This document shows, one piece after another, positions 8,307 through 17,314 of a DNA stretch of 64,000 bases. Position numbers and translations under genes: made by a program. The notes beneath the pieces were generated by a model that did not search any database, was not told where the DNA came from, and was given only the letters and a program-made list of their open reading frames with translations. Source of the stretch: Bacillus sp. FJAT-28004 (lineage in GTDB: Bacteria; Bacillota; Bacilli; Paenibacillales; Paenibacillaceae); NCBI RefSeq assembly GCF_001280845.1, contig NZ_LGHP01000002.1, positions 899,439 to 963,438 of the forward strand, written 5' to 3'. The first letter of the stretch is position 1; each line of letters begins with the position of its first letter.

Positions 8307-9365
8307 ATGGAGCAATCGGATAGCGGATCATTTCTCCGTTCGGGGGAACAAACTGCGGGAATAAACAATCTGATGTTGTTTTATAACGGTCATTATGAAA
8401 GCCATGCGGGCATCTGGAGGAAAGAGCATTTTATTCCGTATATCAGTTACGTCGATGCTGAAGGCAAGCCGCTCGAATGGCTGTTTGACGGGGCATTGTT
8501 TCTGGCCAAGTGGTCACATTCCTTGAACGGATATGAGGAATCGGAGGAGCATCCAAACGATCAAGAGGATTGGCAGTGGTATTTGGATAAGACCTTTGCT
8601 GAAACGGGCGATTTGTCGGCGTTAAATGAAGCAATGGAGGAGGTTGCCCTTGAGCTAGGAGATCCGGAGCATAAAATGAAGGTTGTACTTATGATTCCAT
8701 ATCCGGCTCCAAACCAGCAGAACTTTGGAACTTTGGGCGATGACAACAAGCCGCTTTGCTTCGATCATACGATTGTTTCAGCAGTGGAAGCAACTCGAAA
8801 TAAACAATTAGCGCTTGCGTGGTATATTGGGCAATTGCTAGAACGCTGGGAGAAAGCTGAATTGCCATTTCTAGAGCTGAAGGCGCTATATTGGATGAAT
8901 GAAGCGGTGAATACGAGTGTTCCCTACGAGGAAGGGCTGATTGGCTGGACAGGAGATCAGGTTCGCGCGAGAGGTCTTAAGTTTTTCTGGATTCCATACT
9001 ACAGGGCCAGCTTGTATTGGAAATGGAAGGAGCTAGGATTTGATGCGGCGGCGATGCAGCCTAATCACTTTTTTTCGAAAACGGGCGAGTCAAGAGTCGG
9101 AATAGCAGCCAATATGGCCAAACAAGCCGGCATGGGCGTAGAGATCGAGGTCGATTATAAGGTTTTTGAGAGCAGCGGTGATTTCCGCGCCAAATATGCG
9201 AATTATTTGGAAGGTGGAGCGAGATATGGTTATAGCGAGGATGTATTTAAAGGTTTTTATCAAGACGTCAGACTTCTCTTTGATGCAGCATACGCGACCG
9301 AACCAGAGAAAAGGGACATTTACGATTGCACTTATCAATTTATAAAGGGGCGTTATAAACGATGA
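8307..9365 (+). CDS. DUF4855 domain-containing protein
   Basis: This is a 352-aa protein without a signal peptide. Start ATG 8307 is chosen because TAGGAGGAAG lies just upstream; longer in-frame versions would run back into nanE. It shows the hallmarks of DUF4855: LMLFYNGHY near residue 22, HFIPYISYVD, WLFDGALFLAKWSHS, and KVVLMIPYPAPNQQNFG. The family is often found in secreted carbohydrate-active multidomain proteins of Firmicutes and Bacteroidetes. Its fold is thought to be barrel-like but its activity is unknown. Here it is a stand-alone cytoplasmic form between nanE and an oxidoreductase, with a 4-bp overlap to the latter, so it belongs to the same operon. Confidence 0.75.
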   Translation: MEQSDSGSFLRSGEQTAGINNLMLFYNGHYESHAGIWRKEHFIPYISYVDAEGKPLEWLFDGALFLAKWSHSLNGYEESEEHPNDQEDWQWYLDKTFAETGDLSALNEAMEEVALELGDPEHKMKVVLMIPYPAPNQQNFGTLGDDNKPLCFDHTIVSAVEATRNKQLALAWYIGQLLERWEKAELPFLELKALYWMNEAVNTSVPYEEGLIGWTGDQVRARGLKFFWIPYYRASLYWKWKELGFDAAAMQPNHFFSKTGESRVGIAANMAKQAGMGVEIEVDYKVFESSGDFRAKYANYLEGGARYGYSEDVFKGFYQDVRLLFDAAYATEPEKRDIYDCTYQFIKGRYKR

Positions 9366-10423
9366 CAAAAGTAAATATTGGCGTGATCGGGGCAGGTTCA
9401 ATCTCGGAGGTCCATCTTAATGCGTATGCAGGCAATCCGGAAGTCAACCTGTATGCCATTTGCGATTTAAATGAGGAGCGGGCCCAAATTAAAGCGAGTA
9501 GATTCGGAGCACAAAAGGTGTTCACTGATTACCGCGAGCTGCTTGCTGATCCAGCAATCGATGCAGTAAGCATCTGCACCTGGAACAATTCGCATGCTGA
9601 AATTAGCATTGCCGCCGTAGAGTCCGGCAAACATGTACTTGTGGAGAAGCCGCTGTGCAAAACCGTTGCAGAAGCAGAACGTGTAGAGCAGGCGGTGAAA
9701 AAAAGCGGCAAGGTATTACAGGTCGGCTTCGTGAGGCGTTACGGCTCGAATACGGACGTTTTGCAGCGTTTCATTAGCGCCGGTGAGCTCGGCAACATTT
9801 ATTATGCGAAAGCGACTTGTTTGCGAAGGTTAGGAAACCCGGGTGGTTGGTTCTCCGACAAGGAACGTTCTGGCGGCGGACCGCTAATCGATCTCGGTGT
9901 ACACATCATTGATTTATGCTGGTATTTGATGGGCAAGCCAAAGGTGAAGTCGATCAGCGGCAATACCTATCATCAGCTTGGAAATAGGGCGAATATCCAG
10001 AATCTATCTTTTTACAAAGCCTCCGACTATGATTCTAGCAAAAACACAGTAGAGGATCTGGCGAACGCGCTTATCCGTTTCGAGAACGGGGCATCGCTTC
10101 TGGTCGACGTAAGCTTTACGCTGCATGCAAAGCAGGATGAGATTACCGTCAAAATTTATGGTGACAAGGGCGGAGCGGAAATAGAGCCGGAGTTATTCAT
10201 CGTTGCGGAGAAACATGATACGATTCTGAACATTACGCCGCAGGTCGACCAGCTGGGCTTTGATTTCGCAAGCGGATTCCAAAATGAAATTAACCATTTC
10301 ATCGATAGCTGCCTCGGTAGAAAAGAGACGCTTAGTCCTGTCCAGGATGGTCTCGAGGTGATGAAAATGCTGTGTGGAATTTACGAATCAGCTGAGAAGG
10401 GGAAGGAAATTCAGTTCAGCTGA
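9362..10423 (+). CDS. Gfo/Idh/MocA family oxidoreductase
   Basis: NAD(P)-dependent sugar dehydrogenase family, 353 aa. The N-terminal Rossmann fold begins IGVIGAGSISEVHLNAY. The EKP motif, with its cofactor and substrate-binding lysine, is at residues 97-99 (HVLVEKPLCKT). The conserved substrate-site region GGGPLIDLGVHIIDLCWYL lies near residue 175; its Asp and His are the usual catalytic pair. The start overlaps the DUF4855 stop (ATGA). The substrate cannot be told from sequence; members act on inositols, amino-sugar nucleotides and 1,5-anhydro sugars. A strong hairpin terminator follows, so this is the last gene of the first operon. Confidence 0.88.
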   Translation: MTKVNIGVIGAGSISEVHLNAYAGNPEVNLYAICDLNEERAQIKASRFGAQKVFTDYRELLADPAIDAVSICTWNNSHAEISIAAVESGKHVLVEKPLCKTVAEAERVEQAVKKSGKVLQVGFVRRYGSNTDVLQRFISAGELGNIYYAKATCLRRLGNPGGWFSDKERSGGGPLIDLGVHIIDLCWYLMGKPKVKSISGNTYHQLGNRANIQNLSFYKASDYDSSKNTVEDLANALIRFENGASLLVDVSFTLHAKQDEITVKIYGDKGGAEIEPELFIVAEKHDTILNITPQVDQLGFDFASGFQNEINHFIDSCLGRKETLSPVQDGLEVMKMLCGIYESAEKGKEIQFS

Positions 10424-10435
10424 GCTTCTTAATTA

Positions 10436-10478
10436 AAAATGCTGTTCCGTCGGGTGGATGCCCAGGAACAGCATTTTT
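10436..10478. terminator. Bidirectional intrinsic terminator
   Basis: The sequence AAAATGCTGTTCC is followed after about 16 bases by GGAACAGCATTTTT. This gives a long perfect stem with an A-run on one side and a T-run on the other. It lies between convergent genes (ends at 10423 and 10511) and can serve both. Confidence 0.9.
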
Positions 10479-10510
10479 ACTTCTTATGTTAATCGCAAGG
10501 GAGTGGTTTG

Positions 10511-12049
10511 TTATAAGGTCAAATCGACCTCAAACATCCTGTTCCAAGGAAGATCGGCTTTTAATTCGTTAATGTTGCCCTCAGTCAGTTCTGCTAAATA
10601 ATCATTGCAGAAGCGCTGCAGCTTCTGGGTGATGAGCTGAGAAACATGCTCCCTTACATGGCTTACATCGAAATAGTTTGCTCCTAGCTCTGGCAAGTGA
10701 CTAGCTACTTCCTGTCTTACGATTGTCTGATAGCCCCAATCTTCAATTAATCGATAGAGCATGAAATACGCGCTCATTTGCTTGCTCAACTCTAGGTTAT
10801 TATTTTCTTTGCGATAGTAGGAAGCAATAATGGCATGCGATATGACTGTTCCGAGTGTATTGCCAGACGTATTCCAGCCGGCGAACGCAGAGAGGCGTGA
10901 AATCAGGTTCTTTTTGGATAGAAGCTTTAAAAGACTATTATCGGCACCGTTGCATGAAGCGACATCCGCTAACGCGACCATTTGACCCTTGCTCGCAATC
11001 GCTTCAATTGCTGTAACAAATTCAGCTATATGTACCTCAGAGAAATAAGAACGGTGACGATCACGATATAAATTTGGCGATTCGGCCACATCATGCGAAG
11101 ACACAGGAGGGGAGTGAACCATGAGTACAAAATCGGCTGCCATAGAGGAATCTCCCATGAAGGCGCCTCCAGAGGTTAAGTGAGATTTTATGCTTTCATT
11201 CAGAGAGCGATCCTCGTATTTTGGAATGATGGTTGGTCCGAGTGTAGAGGAATAACGGACGAAAACTTCCGGTTGGTATTTTTTGATCGTGCAAAACACC
11301 TTGGCGAATAAAATGCTTCCTATTTCGTCAGCCCCAGGGTAGATGAGCACGTTGTCCATGAGATTGTACTGCTCTACCGTGATGAGAAGCTTGCGCTGCT
11401 CCATCGGACTGAAGCCGTATTTCGAATTATCGTCCAGAGGAATGACAAGATGATCGATGATGCCGGATTGTACCAACTTGACTATATGCTCATTTATTAG
11501 AGAGTTGGTTTCTCTGCGCTGAAGAAAATCTTCTAGAACGGCGCTTGGTATATTTGTTTGAAGCTGATGCCATTCGTTTTGTTCTTCATCGTTTAGCAGC
11601 TCAGAAGTCTGTTTGTCTTTTAACCAGCCATACCGATAGATAGAGTGTCCATAATGTGCGTAGTAATCAGGTTCCTCATCGCTGCTGTTGTAAGCTGGGG
11701 CTCTCATAATTAAATTGAAAGCATAGATGCGGAGAGTAGGGTTATTTTGCTTCAACTTCTCAAGCAGACGGAGTCGTTCAGCGCATACTTGAAGTGACAA
11801 TTGATGCAGACGGGAAGGAACAATTCCGCCGTAAACGAGCATATCGACCGAAAGAATCAAGTAATCGGCATTTGCAGATTGCTGCAGCAGCCAATCGTGG
11901 ATCACTTCAAAACGGGCGGGTTGTTTTTTTCTCCCTAGCCATTCTTGTGGTGGAGCAACGAGCGAGAGATCGCTGATAGCGGCTATCATTTGTGGAAATT
12001 TCGCATTGCAAGGACGTTCGTCTAGCGGAAGGTAAACGACTTTACTCAT
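10511..12049 (-). CDS. DUF4127 family protein
   Basis: This is a 512-aa protein of the DUF4127 family. It is recognised by its N-terminus (VVYLPLDERPCNAKFPQ), the LSVDMLVYGGIVPSR segment, and the DDNSKYGFSPMEQ and YPGADEIG motifs in the middle. No signal peptide or membrane segment is seen. Members are 480-550 aa long and widespread in Paenibacillus, commonly beside glycan-degradation genes; the activity is not known to me. The ATG has GGAGGTCATTGT upstream. It is transcribed away from the operon at 12302 and shares its upstream region. DUF4127 genes often accompany ADP-ribosylglycohydrolase and NanE-type genes; here all three are in one neighbourhood. Confidence 0.8.
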   Translation of the reverse strand: MSKVVYLPLDERPCNAKFPQMIAAISDLSLVAPPQEWLGRKKQPARFEVIHDWLLQQSANADYLILSVDMLVYGGIVPSRLHQLSLQVCAERLRLLEKLKQNNPTLRIYAFNLIMRAPAYNSSDEEPDYYAHYGHSIYRYGWLKDKQTSELLNDEEQNEWHQLQTNIPSAVLEDFLQRRETNSLINEHIVKLVQSGIIDHLVIPLDDNSKYGFSPMEQRKLLITVEQYNLMDNVLIYPGADEIGSILFAKVFCTIKKYQPEVFVRYSSTLGPTIIPKYEDRSLNESIKSHLTSGGAFMGDSSMAADFVLMVHSPPVSSHDVAESPNLYRDRHRSYFSEVHIAEFVTAIEAIASKGQMVALADVASCNGADNSLLKLLSKKNLISRLSAFAGWNTSGNTLGTVISHAIIASYYRKENNNLELSKQMSAYFMLYRLIEDWGYQTIVRQEVASHLPELGANYFDVSHVREHVSQLITQKLQRFCNDYLAELTEGNINELKADLPWNRMFEVDLTL

Positions 12050-12301
12050 ACAATGACCTCCATTTATGGATAGATGATGAATTATATCTATTATACAACA
12101 AGCTGATCTAATGGAATATTTTTTTATAAAAAATATCTAAAAAGGATATTTGCTCTAAATGATTCATAAAAATCGGATAGCGCCAATCTTTCATAGATAG
12201 GAGTAAATATTCTAAATATTCATAATAAATAAATAATAATTCCGTTATGACTAAAATGGTGGTACACTACAAGTGAAATTGGAAAAAGGAGGTATAAATG
12301 G
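12050..12301. promoter_or_regulatory. AT-rich divergent promoter region
   Basis: These 252 bases lie between two divergently read genes. The stretch is very AT-rich (12110-12240) with no ORF and contains several near-repeats such as AAAATATCTAAAAAGGATATTT. It must hold promoters for both directions, but I cannot assign -35/-10 boxes with confidence. The ribosome binding site AAAGGAGGT at 12285-12293 serves the downstream gene. Confidence 0.5.
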
Positions 12302-13669
12302 TTGTCTACGTTGTTTAAGGACTCATTTCGGAACAAAGCAATTTTTGGTCCTAGCATCCAGATCGATCCCTCATTTCCCTATTATCAGCAAAGGTCACCA
12401 GAGAGCATTGTTGAAGAAATTATGCTTGCTGGGTATCAAAGCGTCCATTATTTTGTCGTAAATGAACACGTCATACAGAAAGATTTGCTGCAGGCGTTCC
12501 GTCAAAAAGGGATTCCGGTGTGGGCAATGGTGATCGGAAACGGCACATTCTCTACCGAAAGATTTCCTGAGGAATGGCCCTCTTGGCAGATGAAGCTGCT
12601 TAAGGAACCGAGTGACGGCTTCTGGCGGCTCTCCCCATTTAGCGAAGGCTACGTGCAATGGAAGAAATCAGCGATGGCTAAGCTGGTGACGGATTATCCC
12701 TTTGATGGGATTGAAATAGCCGAGCCGTATTTTCCGGAGTGGGGCGGGATTCAAAGAGGTATTTACGGTGATGTTGGACCGCTTGCTGAGTCCGCATTTC
12801 GTTCGCGTTACGGCATGGATATGCCTGAATTTACAAACACTGCTGCTCCTAACTATTACCTTCGGGACCTTCAAACGTACAACAAATGGATTGATTTCCG
12901 CGTAGAAGCAGTCAACGGATTTATAAATGAAATGATCAATGGGAAAGGGGGCGTTCGTGAGGTCAGGCCGGATATTGCTGTCGCAACTTGGTCGCTTGCA
13001 ATCCATGCAGGACAGGACAGCCTTGAGCGTCTCCGTGAGGACCAAGGTCTTCATGCTCCATCGATGATTGAGAGCGCTCAGCCGGATATACATTTTTTGC
13101 AAACGCATTGGCCCGATTGGCTTCGGGGAGACCTTTCAGCTGATTATGTTAAAAACTACCAGCCTTTTGTCGAGCAGATCAGGGAACGGTTTCCCGATCT
13201 ACCATTAGCCGTTCAGGCCGATATCGGTTCGGCGCAACACATGATTAAAGGCGGAGAATGGCTGAAGACTTTCAGCCAAACAGCTTTTTCACTTGGATAT
13301 GCATCATGGACAGCTTATGAATATCATACAGGCGGATATATATATGAAGAAAAGCCGTTTCCCATGCTTGCGGAACGAATAAGCAGCAGTGAGATCGTTA
13401 TTTCATTCAACAAACGTATCGACGAATATTCGGCCATGAATGATTCCTGCTACAAGATTTGGAACAATGGCGCTTCTATGCTCATGGCGTGGGATCTCAT
13501 TGCAGTTGACGGAAACAGGGTTATGCTTCGATCGGAACAGCTTCCTGAAGCTCCTTTTGTGCTCGAGCTAAGTGATATTCGTGATACACCTGAACGATGG
13601 TTATTTAAAGACAAACCAGCAAATGTGATTCCATATGGGACGAGAATGTCCATTCCAGGAGCGTATTGA
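12302..13669 (+). CDS. Uncharacterised TIM-barrel, glycosidase-like protein
   Basis: I do not recognise a named family with certainty. The 455-aa protein has no signal peptide. It looks like a TIM barrel of the glycoside-hydrolase type: AMVIGNGTFSTE, then DYPFDGIEIAEPYFPEWGG at about residues 131-149, where Asp, Glu and Glu cluster at a strand end, then IAVATWSLAIHAGQD and HFLQTHWPDWL. The start is TTG 12302, placed nine bases after AAAGGAGG. An ATG at 12298 lies closer to the same site but opens only a six-codon frame. It is the first gene of an operon running to 18694. A cytosolic hydrolase for an imported oligosaccharide is a reasonable guess. Confidence 0.55.
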   Translation: MSTLFKDSFRNKAIFGPSIQIDPSFPYYQQRSPESIVEEIMLAGYQSVHYFVVNEHVIQKDLLQAFRQKGIPVWAMVIGNGTFSTERFPEEWPSWQMKLLKEPSDGFWRLSPFSEGYVQWKKSAMAKLVTDYPFDGIEIAEPYFPEWGGIQRGIYGDVGPLAESAFRSRYGMDMPEFTNTAAPNYYLRDLQTYNKWIDFRVEAVNGFINEMINGKGGVREVRPDIAVATWSLAIHAGQDSLERLREDQGLHAPSMIESAQPDIHFLQTHWPDWLRGDLSADYVKNYQPFVEQIRERFPDLPLAVQADIGSAQHMIKGGEWLKTFSQTAFSLGYASWTAYEYHTGGYIYEEKPFPMLAERISSSEIVISFNKRIDEYSAMNDSCYKIWNNGASMLMAWDLIAVDGNRVMLRSEQLPEAPFVLELSDIRDTPERWLFKDKPANVIPYGTRMSIPGAY

Positions 13670-13671
13670 TC

Positions 13672-13752
13672 ATGAAATGGGATGGGCACACCAAGTCATT
13701 ATTGTCGATATGGAGCGATATCGTTTTGAAATATGATTTGGAGATTCGTTGA
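13672..13752 (+). pseudogene. 26-codon ORF, possible gene scar (PHP-domain-like start)
   Basis: The ORF begins MKWDGHT immediately after the stop of the previous gene (TGATCATG) and runs 26 residues. The opening resembles PHP-domain phosphoesterases of the HisJ type (DGHTHTEFC), which would then be broken after DGHT. The rest (KSLLSIWSDIVLKYDLEIR) could be a joined C-terminal end. No good ribosome binding site is seen. The evidence is thin. It is listed because a similar scar exists at 7535 in the same region. Confidence 0.22.
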
Positions 13753-13798
13753 GATCAGTACGCAGCTATCATTACTCATGGGGAGTGAAAATGATTAT

Positions 13799-14758
13799 AT
13801 GCAAACGATTAATATTGGTTTTATAGGTACTGGCGGTATCGCACATCTTCATGCAGGTCAGATGCAAGCGCTTGAGGGTGTGAATATCGTCGCAGTTGCG
13901 GAACCGAACGAGCAGTCTGCTTTGCAATTTCTAACCTCGTTTAACTTGACCAATGTCCGCCGATACTCAGGCCATAAAGAAATGCTAGAAGAAGGCGGCT
14001 TGGATGCCGTCATTATATGCTCACCGCATACACTCCATTTTACCCAAGCATTTGATGTATTGAACGCAGGCTGCCATGTATTGATTGAGAAGCCGATGAC
14101 CTGCTCTTCCCAAGAAGCAGAACAATTAATAAACGCTGCAGAGGCAAATTCGAGGTTGCTTCAGGTTTCCTATCAAAGACATTTTCAACCGGAGTTCATC
14201 TATATTCGCCAAGCGATCGCAGATGGCGTAATTGGCAAGCTAAGCTCTATTAATGCGACGCTCTATCAGGATTGGAAGAGAAGTCAAACAGGCACATGGA
14301 GACAAAATGCCGCTCTTTCCGGAGGCGGTATGCTAATGGATTCAGGCAGTCATATCATTGACGTTCTGCTATGGACGACTGGGCTTACGCCGCTTGAAGT
14401 GAAGTCGACGCTCAGCACCCATGGAGCACCGGTTGAAATCGATTCTTTTACGAGCATTCGTTTTGAAGAGGGAGCAGTTGCTGCACTGAACATCGTTGGT
14501 TTTGTACCAGGTTTTAAGGAGTTTTATTCTTTCTGTGGTGATTTAGGCGTCATCTATCTCGAGAACGGCAGGATCGAAGTTTCAACGTATAAGGATGGTG
14601 TTCTGCAGGTTAAGCTGCCAGCTCAAACAACGAATCAGGATAAAAGCTTTATTGATGCGATCAGGGGCGAACATGAGATATTGGTTTCGGGAGATTATGC
14701 CAGGAAGGTTATCCAATTGACAGAGGCGATCTACCGATCAGCTGATTATCAAGTTTGA
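13799..14758 (+). CDS. Gfo/Idh/MocA family oxidoreductase
   Basis: NAD(P)-dependent dehydrogenase family, 319 aa. The Rossmann motif IGFIGTGGIAHLHAG follows five residues after the chosen ATG; in-frame ATGs at 13778 and 13733 would add residues unlike the family. The EKP motif lies in HVLIEKPMTCS. The catalytic-region motif GGGMLMDSGSHIIDVLLW is near residue 178. GGGGAGTG precedes the start by about 12 bases. The gene sits between the TIM-barrel gene and the second nanE. It is only distantly related to the dehydrogenase at 9362, so the two probably act on different sugars. The substrate is unknown. Confidence 0.87.
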   Translation: MQTINIGFIGTGGIAHLHAGQMQALEGVNIVAVAEPNEQSALQFLTSFNLTNVRRYSGHKEMLEEGGLDAVIICSPHTLHFTQAFDVLNAGCHVLIEKPMTCSSQEAEQLINAAEANSRLLQVSYQRHFQPEFIYIRQAIADGVIGKLSSINATLYQDWKRSQTGTWRQNAALSGGGMLMDSGSHIIDVLLWTTGLTPLEVKSTLSTHGAPVEIDSFTSIRFEEGAVAALNIVGFVPGFKEFYSFCGDLGVIYLENGRIEVSTYKDGVLQVKLPAQTTNQDKSFIDAIRGEHEILVSGDYARKVIQLTEAIYRSADYQV

Positions 14759-14794
14759 CCCGGTACATTCCATAACGATAAAGCAGGTGGATCA

Positions 14795-15499
14795 ATGAAG
14801 CAGAAACTGATCTCAGACCTGAAGGATGGATTCATTTTATCCTGTCAGGCACTCCCGAATGAGCCTTTATACGGTTCTCGCAACATGGCGGCTATGGCTG
14901 TGGCGGCCGAAGAAGGGGGAGCTGCGGCGATTCGGGCAAATACACCAGAGGATATTCGTGAAATGAAACGAAAATGCTCACTGCCTATCATCGGTTTATT
15001 TAAAAAGCATTACGAAGATTCGGCTATATACATTACACCTACGATGGATGAGGTTACGGAAATAGTAGAAGCTGGCGCTAATTTCGTCGCTGTGGACTGC
15101 ACGCGATTGCCGAGGCCGGGAAATCAAAGCTTGGATGATCTCATCAGTCAAATTCGCACCACGTTCCCACAAATTCCAATTGTCGCTGATGTATCGATCT
15201 ATGAAGAAGGGGTTAATGCGATTTCTCTAGGTGTGGATCTTGTATCTACAACGATGTCCGGTTATACACCACACAGTCCGCAGCAGGATGCGCCTGATAT
15301 TGAGCTAGTTCGAAAGCTGGCTCGGTTAGGAAAGGTCCCCGTGCTCGCTGAAGGCAGGCTGTGGAACATTGAGCAATGCTTAAACAGCTTTGACGTTGGC
15401 GCTTATGCTGTAGTCGTAGGTACGGCCATTACGAGACCGCAGGAAATCGTCAAACGATACGTACAAAATATTCGTAGAGTGGCAGTCACAAAATACTGA
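14795..15499 (+). CDS. nanE: N-acetylmannosamine-6-phosphate 2-epimerase, copy 2
   Basis: This is a second NanE, also 234 aa, colinear with the copy at 7591 and sharing most motifs: SCQALPNEPLYGS, GLFKKHYEDS, STTMSGYTPHSPQ and LAEGRLWN, with the lysine and glutamate regions of the active site intact. The two copies differ throughout, so this is an old duplication or separate acquisition rather than a recent copy. GCAGGTGG precedes the ATG. It lies between a Gfo/Idh/MocA oxidoreductase and a sugar isomerase-like gene. Two epimerases in one region suggest two related substrates or two differently regulated operons. Confidence 0.92.
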   Translation: MKQKLISDLKDGFILSCQALPNEPLYGSRNMAAMAVAAEEGGAAAIRANTPEDIREMKRKCSLPIIGLFKKHYEDSAIYITPTMDEVTEIVEAGANFVAVDCTRLPRPGNQSLDDLISQIRTTFPQIPIVADVSIYEEGVNAISLGVDLVSTTMSGYTPHSPQQDAPDIELVRKLARLGKVPVLAEGRLWNIEQCLNSFDVGAYAVVVGTAITRPQEIVKRYVQNIRRVAVTKY

Positions 15500-15536
15500 C
15501 GCGGACATCTAATTTCCCATGAGGAGCGTGATTGTT

Positions 15537-16379
15537 TTGAACGTAAGTTTGAGTATGTGGAGCGTGCATAAATATTGGTATGAGGGAAAATGGGATACCG
15601 TTGATTTTCTTGCATTTGCTTCCGAGACAGGCGTAAAGGGAGTGGAACTGCTCAGTTGTTTTTGGAAGGAAAAGGAGAGGGATATCCCGTTAATAGATAA
15701 AGCGCTGCAAAAATATGACTTGAAGGTTGCTTGCTTCAGCGCATGCAATAATTTTGTTGTAGCAGATGATTCGGAGAGGCAAGCACAGGTAAAAGAAGTA
15801 ACGGATGCTGTCGACGCGGCTGTTCATTTTGGAGCCAAGGTAGTCCGTGTATTCTCAGGGGATTTGCCGAATGACTCGATATCGTTTGAGCAGGGGATGC
15901 AATTCGTTATTGATGGATTAAGTGCTGCGGCTCAATATGCCGAACAGAAGGGTGTAACACTTTGTTTGGAAAACCACGGCTTATTCGCCGGACGCAGCGA
16001 TCAGGTTATGGCTATCATTCAAAAGGTTAATTCACATGCGCTGCGAAGTACGTTCGACACCGGCAATTTCCTGCTCGTTGGCCAAAGCTCAAGTGATGCG
16101 ATTGATGAGCTGAAAGATTATGTTGGGCATGTGCATGTGAAGGATTTTTTACCGGTGCCGGAAGGCACGCCTGGAGGTGTAACTCGCGCCTTAACGGGAG
16201 AGCTGTTTCTAGGGAAGATTGCCGGAGAAGGCGCGGTCGATTTGCAATATATTTTTGGTGAATTGAATAAATCAGGCTTCGACGGGTGGCTCACCGTAGA
16301 GTTCGAAGGTGAAGAAGAACCTAAACTTGGTTCTATAGAAGCGGTTAATTATGTAACGGATATCGTGGCTGCCCTTTAG
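15537..16379 (+). CDS. Sugar phosphate isomerase/epimerase family protein (xylose isomerase-like TIM barrel)
   Basis: AP-endonuclease-2/xylose-isomerase-like TIM barrel, about 280 aa. I place the start at TTG 15537, ten bases after GAGGAG; the ATG at 15519 overlaps that site and has no ribosome binding site of its own. Metal-site motifs are visible: CLENHG (Glu), STFDTGNFLLVG (Asp), GHVHVKDF (two His) and LTVEFEGEE (Glu). These correspond to the usual Glu/Asp/His/Glu divalent-metal ligands. Members isomerise or epimerise keto sugars and inosose. With the adjacent dehydrogenase this resembles an oxidation/isomerisation pair for a modified sugar. Confidence 0.82.
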   Translation: MNVSLSMWSVHKYWYEGKWDTVDFLAFASETGVKGVELLSCFWKEKERDIPLIDKALQKYDLKVACFSACNNFVVADDSERQAQVKEVTDAVDAAVHFGAKVVRVFSGDLPNDSISFEQGMQFVIDGLSAAAQYAEQKGVTLCLENHGLFAGRSDQVMAIIQKVNSHALRSTFDTGNFLLVGQSSSDAIDELKDYVGHVHVKDFLPVPEGTPGGVTRALTGELFLGKIAGEGAVDLQYIFGELNKSGFDGWLTVEFEGEEEPKLGSIEAVNYVTDIVAAL

Positions 16380-16456
16380 GCATACAAGAAATCGTAAGGA
16401 TAGTTAGTTGGTTCGGACGATGACCAAACTCGAGAACATGTGAAAGGAGATACAAC

Positions 16457-17269
16457 GTGAACGTGCATTTTCTGGGGACAGCTGCTGCGGAAGGTTTTCC
16501 CGCAATGTTTTGCCGCTGCGTCCATTGTTTGAAGGCAAGAGCGCTTGGCGGCAAGAACGTGAGAACGAGAAGCTCAGTCCTTATTGATGGCGTACTGAAG
16601 GTTGATTTTCCGCCAGATACGCTTCATCATGTGCTGCGTGACGGCATCGATTTGGGTTTGGTGAAGGATTTGTTCATTACCCACACGCATCTGGACCATC
16701 TTCGTGCAGAAGATTTGGAGATGCGGATGCCTGTTTATGCCCATGGATTGGATGTTCCTCTGCATGTTTATGGACACGATGCCGTTATTCGCAAGTGCCG
16801 AGATGCTGTTGGAAGACCTGATGCGGAGCGAATGGTGCTGCGAAAGATCGTACCGTTCGAAACCGTCGATACCGGAAATGCAAAGGTAACGGCGCTGCCG
16901 GCTTACCATGACCCGGATGAAACTTGTCTGCTCTTTCTGATCGAAAAGGATGGGAAGCGTATTTTTTATGGGCACGATACCGGCCTTCTTCCTGAAGAAA
17001 CATGGCGATGGCTGGAACAGACGAGCGTGGACCTCGCCATCTTGGATTGTACGAACGGTCATTTGCCATTTACAGGCGGGCATCTTAATATTGAGGCGGT
17101 TCTGGAGATTAGGAATCGGTTACGCAGCAATGGAATTCTCAGCCAGGATGGTAAGGTTGTGGTTACACATTTCTCTCACAATATTGGACTGCTGCACGAC
17201 GATCTTACGCAGTTTTTTGATCAAGAAGACATCATCGTTGCTTTTGATGGGATGATTTTGCAGCTATAA
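16457..17269 (+). CDS. Metallo-beta-lactamase fold hydrolase, PhnP-like
   Basis: MBL-fold hydrolase, 270 aa, starting at GTG behind AAAGGAG (eight bases). The N-terminal motif FLGTAAAEGFPAMFCRCVHC, with its CxCxxC-like cluster, is typical of the PhnP group of phosphodiesterases. The metal-binding motif THTHLDH lies near residue 75, followed by the GHDTG metal ligand region and a late VVTHFSHN. PhnP acts on cyclic ribosyl phosphates. Here the partner gene is an ADP-ribosylglycohydrolase, so a cyclic or ribosyl-type substrate is conceivable, but this is only contextual. Confidence 0.82.
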   Translation: MNVHFLGTAAAEGFPAMFCRCVHCLKARALGGKNVRTRSSVLIDGVLKVDFPPDTLHHVLRDGIDLGLVKDLFITHTHLDHLRAEDLEMRMPVYAHGLDVPLHVYGHDAVIRKCRDAVGRPDAERMVLRKIVPFETVDTGNAKVTALPAYHDPDETCLLFLIEKDGKRIFYGHDTGLLPEETWRWLEQTSVDLAILDCTNGHLPFTGGHLNIEAVLEIRNRLRSNGILSQDGKVVVTHFSHNIGLLHDDLTQFFDQEDIIVAFDGMILQL

Positions 17270-17314
17270 TACGGGTCCCTGGATGCAGCGGCCTGAATGG
17301 AGTGATTGCAGTTC

